A stretch of DNA of 64,000 nt from JACPLR01 sp041649295 (lineage in GTDB: Archaea; Nanobdellota; Nanobdellia; Pacearchaeales; GW2011-AR1). The stretch is taken from the NCBI GenBank assembly GCA_041649295.1, contig JBAZNI010000002.1:62001-126000 (forward strand). Reading direction: 5' to 3'. Each line of letters opens with the position of its first letter. The stretch's first letter is position 1. The notes under the pieces are model-generated. The model worked only from the letters and a program-made list of their open reading frames with translations. It made no database searches and was not told where the DNA came from. The position numbers and the translations under genes were made by a program. Positions 43,918-51,660 of the stretch are shown piece after piece.

Positions 43918-44568
43918 TTATCTCAAATACAAAGCGTATCCTAAGAATATTAAGCATATTGCTGCTAGAGTTATCCAGAACTTTATACTTGCGAAGAATA
44001 TTTTATTCCCGTCTAGATTGCTTAGCGGAAGCATTGAAAAAGCAGAGTAATAAATTGCAAGTTTTGTGAATTCAGGAAATCCTGCAATATATGCAATTAC
44101 TGAAGCTATTAGATTTACAACAACTCCTGCAGCAGCGATAAATCCTAAATGAGATTCTGTCATTTCTGTAAATCTGAATTCTTTTATTCCATATCTCTTT
44201 GCTACCCTTGAATGTTTTGGTGTAGCATCAAATTCAAGGCATGCAAACCAGTAAAAATACCCTATAGATACTAAAGAAAATAATAAAGGCAGAATAATCC
44301 CTGCAGGGACTGGTTTTTTAAAATGCTGGTGCTGTTGAATACCAAATCTTTGCCATTGCCATATCTTGGTTTTTATTCCTGCTTCAAAATAATTAGCTGC
44401 AATGTTTTTTGCAATTATGCTCAATACAACAATTATTGCTATTGATACGCTTTTTATCAACATTATTTCTAAATTTATTTTATTTGTCACTACTGCGTTT
44501 AAGTTAACAGCAATGATTAAAACAATTATAACTGCGAAAATTTGTGCAACCTCTTTGAATTTAACCAT
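43918..44568 (-). CDS. S2P/M50-like membrane protein lacking HExxH
   Basis: A 216-residue, six-helix protein resembling archaeal site-2-protease-like membrane proteins. The second conserved motif is present in LPLSNLDGNKIFF (M50: LPxxxLDG), and a helix ends in GVVVNL as in the family. The first metal motif HExxH is missing; the region reads TEMTESHLGF. It is probably a non-proteolytic or altered relative. I start at MVKFKEVAQIF because of a TATA-like TTTATAAAA about 32 bp upstream. Confidence 0.65.
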   Translation of the reverse strand: MVKFKEVAQIFAVIIVLIIAVNLNAVVTNKINLEIMLIKSVSIAIIVVLSIIAKNIAANYFEAGIKTKIWQWQRFGIQQHQHFKKPVPAGIILPLLFSLVSIGYFYWFACLEFDATPKHSRVAKRYGIKEFRFTEMTESHLGFIAAAGVVVNLIASVIAYIAGFPEFTKLAIYYSAFSMLPLSNLDGNKIFFASIKFWITLAAICLIFLGYALYLR

Positions 44569-44658
44569 ACTTTTTCTTAGTATCCCATTTTTATAAAGCT
44601 TCTGATATCTTCTTTTGGGTATAGAAAAGTATATAAACAAATTATTTTTATAGAGATT

Positions 44659-44934
44659 ATGTTAAAGATAAAAAAGATAAGCGAGACTGTTGGCAAAAAG
44701 GTTTATACTGATGAAGGCAACTTTTTTGGAGAAATAGAAGAAGCAAATCTTGTTAATAACAAGGTTGACAGTTGGAGAATAAGGCTTAGCAGTGGCATAG
44801 CAAATACTTTCAGTGGGGCTAGAGGAGTTATCATTCCCCATAACTATGTTAAGTCGGTAGGAGATGTTTTTGTTGTCAGCCAAATAGCAATGCCTTCTCA
44901 ACAATCAATAGATGAAATGCCTGATTTGTCATAA
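44659..44934 (+). CDS. PRC-barrel domain protein
   Basis: A 91-residue PRC-barrel: KKVYTDEGNFFGEIEEANLV, then VDSWRIRLSS, then GVIIPHNYVKSVGDVFVVS. It is a paralogue of the 18218 protein. A TATA-like TATATAAAC lies about 28 bp upstream. It precedes the tandem four-helix membrane genes of the filament locus. PRC-barrel proteins of haloarchaea (CdpB) bind SepF in division; whether this one does is unknown. Confidence 0.82.
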   Translation: MLKIKKISETVGKKVYTDEGNFFGEIEEANLVNNKVDSWRIRLSSGIANTFSGARGVIIPHNYVKSVGDVFVVSQIAMPSQQSIDEMPDLS

Positions 44935-44958
44935 ATAGCTTCATAATTTTAAAAAGAG

Positions 44959-45474
44959 ATGGCAGTTGTACAAAATATATTAGCGAATGATTTTTTAGTT
45001 CAGATAATTTATCCTTTTTTACTGATATTTACCTTAATCTTTGCAATTCTTGAGAAGACAAAAATTTTAGGTGATGAAAAACACCAGGTTAATGCTTTGA
45101 CTTCTTTGGCAATTGCTTTAATTGCAGTAGCTTTTTCATGGGCTACAGGCATTATAACTAAGCTAATGCCATTTTTAGCTGTATCAGTTGTTATAATTCT
45201 TGTGCTTATGATTCTTTATGGCTTTGTAGCAACAGGGCCAACAGGAGGGTTTACTGTTCCTAACTGGATGAAATACGGGCTTGCAGTTGTTATAATTATT
45301 GCTGTTATAATCGCAGTTATTGTTGCAACAGGGCAATGGGGTTTTGTATATAACTCTCTTTTTGTAAGTGGAACTCCTACTGGATGGTTTACTAATATTC
45401 TATTGCTTGCAATTATCATTGGGGCAATTGCAATTGTTTTAACTTCTGGGAAAAAAGGCAGTTCGAGTAGTTAG
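44959..45474 (+). CDS. Four/five-helix membrane protein, family A member 1
   Basis: A 171-residue protein with five hydrophobic helices. The start IIYPFLLIFTLIFAILEKTK, followed by ILG and a polar loop before the second helix, is repeated in the proteins at 45782, 46354 and 63419, so these are paralogues. A short lysine/serine tail ends the protein. Its position before pilus assembly genes suggests a filament or envelope role. The 307-bp gap that follows is AT-rich with only a TATA-like ATATTTAAATAG before the next gene. Confidence 0.7.
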   Translation: MAVVQNILANDFLVQIIYPFLLIFTLIFAILEKTKILGDEKHQVNALTSLAIALIAVAFSWATGIITKLMPFLAVSVVIILVLMILYGFVATGPTGGFTVPNWMKYGLAVVIIIAVIIAVIVATGQWGFVYNSLFVSGTPTGWFTNILLLAIIIGAIAIVLTSGKKGSSSS

Positions 45475-45781
45475 GGAATAAAAGAGAAATATATTGGGCT
45501 AATGATAATAAAATTTATTTTTAGTTGATTGTAAATATGCAATTGGTTAATAATAATATTTTTTAGGTTTATTCGAGTTTGTCCATTACCTCAAAATTAT
45601 AGTAAAGAATAAAATTAACTTGAAAATAAATTACATAGTTAATTTATTGTCTACATAATAAATACTATTTTTATTATATTCTCTTTGGATAAAGTTTTAG
45701 TTCTTTATGTTTTTAAATTATTAACTTGTAAATATCACTGAAATACGAAACATATTTAAATAGAATTTATGTTTTATAGTA

Positions 45782-46345
45782 ATGGTTCAGACAATAGGAG
45801 AGGGGTTGCAAATTCTTGCAGATATGGACATATTTTTTTATGTTCTGCCATTTCTTTTGATTTTCGCTTTAGTATATGCAATTTTATATAAGATAAATAT
45901 TATGGGGGGCACAGATGCCAAAGATAACAAAGGTGTTTATGTTATTATTGCTTTAGCAATTGGATTAATGGCTTTGCAGTTTGATTCTGTTCCTGTTTTT
46001 TTTCAGATAATGTTTCCTAAATTAGGTATTGGGCTTTCTGTTTTATTAGCTGCAATGATTTTATTAGGATTATTTGGCGCTGAGTTTACAAAAAAATCTG
46101 GCTCTGCTTTGATATTTTTAGCACTAGCAGGAGTTATATTTGTTGTAATAATGCTAACATCTTTTGAAGATTATAGCTGGTGGAGTGGAGGATTTTGGCA
46201 AAATAATATGTCTATGATCGTCGCGGTAATTATAGTCATTATATTTGTCTCGATAGTTATTAGTGGAGGAGGCAAGGAGCACAACCTTGCACCATATCCT
46301 TTAAGAGAGTGGGGTACTATTCCCCCACCTAGTTCAAAACCTTAA
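45782..46345 (+). CDS. Four/five-helix membrane protein, family A member 2
   Basis: A 187-residue paralogue of the 44959 protein: VLPFLLIFALVYAILYKINI, a short acidic loop, NKGVYVIIALAIGLMAL, then two more helices and a proline-rich tail ending PPPSSKP. It overlaps nothing; the third paralogue starts 8 nt after it, so members 2 and 3 share a transcript. Conserved residues between members are mainly aromatic and small, typical of helix packing. Confidence 0.7.
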   Translation: MVQTIGEGLQILADMDIFFYVLPFLLIFALVYAILYKINIMGGTDAKDNKGVYVIIALAIGLMALQFDSVPVFFQIMFPKLGIGLSVLLAAMILLGLFGAEFTKKSGSALIFLALAGVIFVVIMLTSFEDYSWWSGGFWQNNMSMIVAVIIVIIFVSIVISGGGKEHNLAPYPLREWGTIPPPSSKP

Positions 46346-46353
46346 AAAATAAA

Positions 46354-46869
46354 ATGGCATTAGATTTTTCATGGCTAAGTTATTACATCGCGATTGCGAG
46401 TTTTTTATTTGTATTTATAATTGTATACGCTGTTCTTAAGAAAACAGAAGTGCTTGGAAAAAATGAATGGTTTAATGTTTTAACTTCTCTTATTATGGCA
46501 ATTGTGTTTATTACGTTTTCACCAGGAGTTAATTATGTTGCAACAATACTGCCGTGGTTCGCAATTTTAATTGTTGTTTTATTTTTGCTGTTAGTTGTAA
46601 TTGGATTTTCACAAAAAGATATATCTAGTTTTATGAAGCCATGGTTTGCATGGGTTTTTATTATTTTATTAGTTATTATATTTGTGATTTCTGCAATTGT
46701 TGTTTTTAATCCAATTATCCGCCCGTATCTTCCTGGACAGACAGGAATTGAAGATCCATTTGTGCTTTCTGTTAAGGAATTTGCATATAGTGATAGATTT
46801 GTAGGCGGGGCTTTATTGCTGGTAGTTGCAATAGCTGCTTCCTGGGTTTTGGTGAAGAAGTCAAAATAA
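46354..46869 (+). CDS. Four/five-helix membrane protein, family A member 3
   Basis: A 171-residue paralogue: LFVFIIVYAVLKKTEVLG, NEWFNVLTSLIMAIVFI, two further helices and a final helix with WVLVKKSK. It is translationally close to member 2. The gap 46870-47013 that follows holds no recognisable gene. Three tandem members plus one at the window end imply recent family expansion. Confidence 0.7.
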   Translation: MALDFSWLSYYIAIASFLFVFIIVYAVLKKTEVLGKNEWFNVLTSLIMAIVFITFSPGVNYVATILPWFAILIVVLFLLLVVIGFSQKDISSFMKPWFAWVFIILLVIIFVISAIVVFNPIIRPYLPGQTGIEDPFVLSVKEFAYSDRFVGGALLLVVAIAASWVLVKKSK

Positions 46870-47013
46870 TTGGGTTAATTGACAAGGAAATACTCCTTTA
46901 ATGATAAGAATACTTTTAGTCTAGAGCATATCACCGACGGATATCATAGCTTTTGTTATATTAACTTTATGATTATTTGTACCTTGATTTACATTATATT
47001 GAAGAAAAAATAA

Positions 47014-47757
47014 TTATTTTTTCTTTTTTCCGGATTTAGAAGATTTTCCTGAATTTGCCCTGCTTATTAAAGGATTTATAACTTTACCAAATCCTTCTTG
47101 TATTCCCTGCATTTCTGTTTTTATATCTTCTATATTCTGGGCTTGTTCTCCTGTTCTCCTTAATAATGAATTTTGAAGGCTGTCAATTACAGATTCAATT
47201 CTTGTTAATCTTGCATCTATCTTCTCAACTTTTGCGTCGAGCAGTATTTTTATTTCTTTCAAATTTGCAACTGTCTTGTTCATCTTCGACATTTTTTCAT
47301 CTATAATCTGATTTGTAATTTCACTTACAACATCAGTGCTGCTGCCATATTCTTGGTATCCTGCTCCGTAGTCTCCGCTTATCGGCTGCTCATTATACTG
47401 CTCTTGAGGATATTGCGGTTCTGTAGTTTGAGGGGGAATTTGATTTTGGGAATATCCCTGTTCAGGATATTGCTCTTGCTGATATTGTCCTTCTTGATAT
47501 TCTCGTTGAGGAGAATATTGGTCCATAATTGATGCAGACATATCTTCGCTTCCTGGAAAATTTGGGACAGGAGATGTATCTTGTCTGTTGCCATTTGAAA
47601 TTGCCTCTTTTATTCTTGATTGTGAAATAGCATCATTTATTTCCCTTGGAGAAACTCCTTCACTTTGCAACACTTCGATTATTTCAGAATCTGACATTCC
47701 CTGCCTTTTCATTTGATTTACTTTTTCAAGCATAGCCATTATATTTTTCCTTCCCAA
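47014..47757 (-). CDS. Coiled-coil protein with Gln/Tyr-rich linker
   Basis: A 247-residue protein. Residues 1-50 are helical (UBA-like GMSDSEIIEVLQSEGVSPREI), about 60-135 are a Q/Y/P/E-rich disordered linker (repeats of QYPEQ and EQYN type), and about 140-225 form a long coiled coil, followed by a lysine-rich tail. It overlaps the upstream coiled-coil gene by 19 nt. Being divergent from the ATPase gene, the pair could act like the ArlC/D/E coiled-coil proteins of archaella, but sequence support is weak. Confidence 0.6.
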   Translation of the reverse strand: MGRKNIMAMLEKVNQMKRQGMSDSEIIEVLQSEGVSPREINDAISQSRIKEAISNGNRQDTSPVPNFPGSEDMSASIMDQYSPQREYQEGQYQQEQYPEQGYSQNQIPPQTTEPQYPQEQYNEQPISGDYGAGYQEYGSSTDVVSEITNQIIDEKMSKMNKTVANLKEIKILLDAKVEKIDARLTRIESVIDSLQNSLLRRTGEQAQNIEDIKTEMQGIQEGFGKVINPLISRANSGKSSKSGKKKK

Positions 47758-48155
47758 AAGTTTTTGCTTTTTTCTTCGTTATTTTCAGTTTCTTTGTGTT
47801 TATTTATTTTTTTGTGAACTATATTCTCTACATCTTCTACTCTTGCGTATTTTAACGGGCTAAACATTTTAATCTGCCTGCTTAGAATTGCAACTTCTTC
47901 TTTTCTTGCAGATTTTGCAACTTCTTCTGAAAATGTTTCCATAACCTGTGAAACCCTTTTTAAATCTGACTTAGTATCCTGCAATTGTTTTTTTATTTCA
48001 ATTAAATCATCATTTACTTTTTCCTGACTTTCTATTAAATTTTGTCCTATAAGAAGAAGACGTTGTTTCATTAATCTCTGACTTTCTTCTAAATCCCGGA
48101 TTTTAAGAGCAATCTCATAAGACACCTGATCTCCTGCAAATTGTTCTCTTGACAT
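47739..48155 (-). CDS. Coiled-coil protein
   Basis: A 138-residue protein that is mostly coiled coil (about 20-90), followed by a compact segment, EEVAILSRQIKMFSPLKYAR, and a charged tail. It is transcribed divergently from the filament ATPase and overlaps the 47014 gene. The layout hints at an accessory role in filament assembly or tethering. No family assignment is made. Confidence 0.6.
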   Translation of the reverse strand: MSREQFAGDQVSYEIALKIRDLEESQRLMKQRLLLIGQNLIESQEKVNDDLIEIKKQLQDTKSDLKRVSQVMETFSEEVAKSARKEEVAILSRQIKMFSPLKYARVEDVENIVHKKINKHKETENNEEKSKNFWEGKI

Positions 48156-48252
48156 GTTATCCTCTTTGATATTTATATGTTATTGGGGTTTAAAATTGTT
48201 TCTCATCACAGAAAACTATATAATCCTTTTTTAATTTTTATTGTTGATTAAA

Positions 48253-50508
48253 ATGCTGTTTGAAAAAGGGGCTAAGATTTATTCGTATGAAATAAGAAGA
48301 GAGTCTGGGGAAAATACTGCTTTTATTAATTATCTTGGAGCGCCTTTTATCCCTCTTTTATCAGCAAGTGGTGAAGTAATGGCAAGAATTATTGATTTGC
48401 TTATAGCTTCTCCAAATGTTTCGAGGGTTGTTTTAGTTCAGCAGAGAAATTATAATTATAATAATGAGCAGATTTCAATGCTTTCTGAAATTGCAAATAT
48501 TCACAGCACTTTATTAAGGCAGGAGAATGTTTTATCCCCGTCAAAACTTAGCTCTCATCAGCAGATGATTCCTCAAAGACATGAGTTTATCAGTTATTTC
48601 CTTCAATTGCTAAAAATGGACCCTGTTGGAGCTTATTTTAAGGCAAAGTCTGCACTTGTTGAAGAAAAAGTGCTTCATGACGATTTAACATATATAAGAC
48701 TGCTAGATAAGATTGTTGATCTGCTTGAAAAAACCAAACTTATACAGCAAATTCTGCCAGATTTTGGAAGCTATATATTTGGGGAAAGAATAATTTATAA
48801 TGCTGTTTTTTCTCCAGATATAATCCCTAATTTTGCATTTGCAAGATTGGTTTCCCAGCTTCCTGAAGATGCGAAGATTGTTGACCAGTATGAAATTGGA
48901 AATGATATGGATAAATCTGTGGTTACTATATTAAAAAAACCAAAGGAATTGAAATATTTTTACCATTTAATGCCTCCTGAATATTTTCTTAATGAAGACC
49001 ATCAAACTTTGCTTAACCTGGCGAGAAATGTTTTAATTGAGCATCAGCCAAAGGCAGAAGAGTTTACAGATCCTGAAAGAACAAGGCAGGTCTTTTTTAA
49101 TGTTGCAAGAGATTTATTAAGAGATTTGTCAGAAAATAAGGGAATCAACCTTTCTTATTCAGATTTAAACAAGCTTTCAAGCATTTTAGTAAGACACACG
49201 ATTGGTTTTGGTTTATTGGAAGTTTTGCTATTAGATAATAAACTTCAAGATATTATGCTTAATTCTCCAATAAGTCTAAACCCTATTTTTTTAAAACATA
49301 GCGATTATGAGGAATGTTTTTCAAATATTTTATTGAGTCAGGAAGATGCTGATTCGTGGGCTGCTAAATTCAGGATGCTATCTGGCAGGCCATTAGATGA
49401 AGCTAATCCTGTTCTTGATACTGATTTGGTTTTGGAAAATGTCAGGGCAAGAATTTCTGTTGTTCAGCGTCCTTTGTCTCCAGAGGGATTGTCATATGCA
49501 GTAAGAAGACATAGGGATTTTCCGTGGACACTGCCTCTTTTTATCGATAATGGGATGATTAATTCTTTTACAGCAGGATTATTAAGCTTTTTAATTGATG
49601 GAAGCAGGACAATGCTTATTGCAGGAACAAGAAGTTCTGGAAAAACAAGTTTGTTAGGGGCTTTGATGCTGGAGATTAAACAAAAGTACAGGATGATTTT
49701 GTTAGAAGATACTTTAGAACTGCCAAGAGATTATTTTAGGAAATTAGGATATGATATCTTGGGAATGAAAGTTCGTTCTTCGCTTGTTGAAAAATCAAAT
49801 GAAATGTCCGCTGAAGAGGGAATAAGAACAAGTTTAAGATTTGGCGATTCTTCGCTGATTGTCGGAGAGATTAGAAGTTCAGAGGCAAAAGCTTTGTATG
49901 AAGCAATGAGGGTTGGAGCACTTGCAAATGTTGTTGCAGGAACAGTCCACGGAAGTTCCCCTTATTCTGTATTTGACAGAATAGTGAATGATTTGGGGGT
50001 GCCCGCTACTAGTTTTAAGGCAACAGATTTGATTTTGGTGGCAAATCCTGTTAAAACTCCTGATGGTTTGCATTCTGTTAAACGAGTTGTCCAGCTGTCA
50101 GAAGTTAGAAAGCACTGGATTAATGACCCTTTAGAAGAAAAAGGTTTTGTTGATCTGCTTAATTATAATGTTGAAAAGGACTGTTTAGAACCAAGTGATG
50201 AATTAATTAATGGAAATTCCGAAGTTATTAAGGCAATTGCCTCAAGTGTTAAGGGTTGGGTTGGGAACTGGGATGCGGTTTATGATAATATTTTGCTGAG
50301 GGGAAAAGTAAAACAGGAAATTGTAAATCTTGCAAATAAGCTTAATAGGAAAGAATTATTAGAAGCTAAATTTGTCAATATTACAAATGCTATTTTCCAT
50401 GAAGTTTGTGACGAGGTTACTAAAGAAGTAGGAGTTCCTGATTCTGAAAAAGTATTCCCTGTATGGTGTAAGAGGGTTGATGAAGAAATTAAGAGGTATA
50501 GAGCATGA
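48253..50508 (+). CDS. Type IV filament assembly ATPase (GspE/VirB11/ArlI superfamily)
   Basis: A 751-residue secretion ATPase. After an N-terminal region of about 300 residues come the N2 domain and catalytic domain: Walker A AGTRSSGKTS, EDTLELP (Asp box), a Walker B segment SSLIVGEIRSSEA, and a His box with TVHGSS. It is longer than ArlI, closer to archaeal PilB/TadA-type proteins. I start at ATG (MLFEKGAKIYSYEI), not the TTG four codons before it. It should power the filament made from the pilins at 54-60 kb. Confidence 0.93.
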   Translation: MLFEKGAKIYSYEIRRESGENTAFINYLGAPFIPLLSASGEVMARIIDLLIASPNVSRVVLVQQRNYNYNNEQISMLSEIANIHSTLLRQENVLSPSKLSSHQQMIPQRHEFISYFLQLLKMDPVGAYFKAKSALVEEKVLHDDLTYIRLLDKIVDLLEKTKLIQQILPDFGSYIFGERIIYNAVFSPDIIPNFAFARLVSQLPEDAKIVDQYEIGNDMDKSVVTILKKPKELKYFYHLMPPEYFLNEDHQTLLNLARNVLIEHQPKAEEFTDPERTRQVFFNVARDLLRDLSENKGINLSYSDLNKLSSILVRHTIGFGLLEVLLLDNKLQDIMLNSPISLNPIFLKHSDYEECFSNILLSQEDADSWAAKFRMLSGRPLDEANPVLDTDLVLENVRARISVVQRPLSPEGLSYAVRRHRDFPWTLPLFIDNGMINSFTAGLLSFLIDGSRTMLIAGTRSSGKTSLLGALMLEIKQKYRMILLEDTLELPRDYFRKLGYDILGMKVRSSLVEKSNEMSAEEGIRTSLRFGDSSLIVGEIRSSEAKALYEAMRVGALANVVAGTVHGSSPYSVFDRIVNDLGVPATSFKATDLILVANPVKTPDGLHSVKRVVQLSEVRKHWINDPLEEKGFVDLLNYNVEKDCLEPSDELINGNSEVIKAIASSVKGWVGNWDAVYDNILLRGKVKQEIVNLANKLNRKELLEAKFVNITNAIFHEVCDEVTKEVGVPDSEKVFPVWCKRVDEEIKRYRA

Positions 50509-50704
50509 GGATAGTAGGGTTAATCCTGCCATAATCTGCCTAATTTTATGCGAGTTATTCGATAGCTTATTTATGTTAATTGGCAAGTTAGTAATTTTAT
50601 TTATCTACTAAACTTAGCGTCAAGTATTAAAGTTTTCTTTACATTAATATTATCATATTAGTTATCGTAATATTTATATACCATTTGTTATTATATTATT
50701 ACAT

Positions 50705-51232
50705 ATGTTATCAAAATATAACAGGTATGTTTTACTTAAGGTTTTTATGGATTCGCCTACAGATAGTTTCAGACTTAGAGAGCTAAGCAGACTTAGCAAG
50801 ATTTCGCCTCCATCTGTAATGATTTATCTTAAAGAGTTTCAGAAAGATGGAATGGTGATAAAATACGAGAAAAGAGGGATACCTTTTTATAAATCTAACA
50901 GAGAAAATAAAGATTTTGTATTTTATAAGAAAATTAGCATTTTATATGAATTAAAAGAATCTGGATTAGTTGATTTTCTTGAGGAGAATTTATCTCCTAG
51001 CGCAATAATTCTTTATGGAAGTTATGCAAAAGGAGAATCTATTGAGAGTTCTGATTTAGATATATTTATAGTCGGAAGAGAAAAAAATATTCATTTGGAT
51101 AAATTTGAGAAAAAATTAAATAAGGAAATTCATCTAATGTTTTGTGAGGATATAAGAAAAATTTCAAAAGAACTAAAGAGCAATTTAGCTAATGGTATTG
51201 TATTATGGGGGTATTTTGATGTGTTAAAATGA
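50705..51232 (+). CDS. MNT nucleotidyltransferase with N-terminal winged helix
   Basis: A 175-residue protein. Residues 1-70 form a winged helix (FRLRELSRLSKISPPSVMIY, then EKRGIPFYKS), and residues about 95-165 are a minimal nucleotidyltransferase: ILYGSYAKGESIESSDLDIF carries GSxxxG and DxD. It overlaps the next, HEPN-like gene by 4 nt. MNT/HEPN pairs are type VII toxin-antitoxin systems in which MNT modifies the HEPN toxin. The TATA box ATTTATATACC is about 26 bp upstream. Confidence 0.88.
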   Translation: MLSKYNRYVLLKVFMDSPTDSFRLRELSRLSKISPPSVMIYLKEFQKDGMVIKYEKRGIPFYKSNRENKDFVFYKKISILYELKESGLVDFLEENLSPSAIILYGSYAKGESIESSDLDIFIVGREKNIHLDKFEKKLNKEIHLMFCEDIRKISKELKSNLANGIVLWGYFDVLK

Positions 51233-51660
51233 TAATCAAAGCTGAAAAAGATATTAACCGTGTTAAATCTATGGTTTCTCTTGTTTTAAACAGAGAGGAG
51301 TTTGTTTCTTCAATTGATATTAATAAGTTCCCTACAATTGCATTAGAAAATTATTATGAGATAGTCAGAGAGCTTGGTTCTGCATTGATTTTAACAGAAG
51401 GATTTAAACCTGCAGGAGAAAATGCTCATAAGGATTTGATAGACTTTTTAGTCAAGAAAAAGTTTATTTTAGAGAGCGAGGCATATGTTTTTAATAGTTT
51501 GAGAATTAGAAGGAATAAGAGTTATTATGAGGGGAAAACCACAGAAGAGAATTATCTTGCTGATAAACTTGGAGATATTTCAAGTTTAATTAAGAAATTA
51601 AAATATTCAATAAAAACTAAATTAAATAATAAAGGTGATATAAATGTCAAAAGAAGTTGA
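51229..51660 (+). CDS. HEPN-domain protein, partner of MNT
   Basis: A 143-residue all-helical protein with a HEPN core. NYYEIVRELGSALILTEGFK and the late segment RIRRNKSYYEG correspond to the RX4-6H region, but the histidine is replaced by tyrosine. The ribonuclease activity is therefore uncertain. It is coupled to the MNT gene by a 4-nt overlap and, unusually, its 3' end overlaps the following filament core gene by 17 nt. Confidence 0.75.
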   Translation: MIIKAEKDINRVKSMVSLVLNREEFVSSIDINKFPTIALENYYEIVRELGSALILTEGFKPAGENAHKDLIDFLVKKKFILESEAYVFNSLRIRRNKSYYEGKTTEENYLADKLGDISSLIKKLKYSIKTKLNNKGDINVKRS

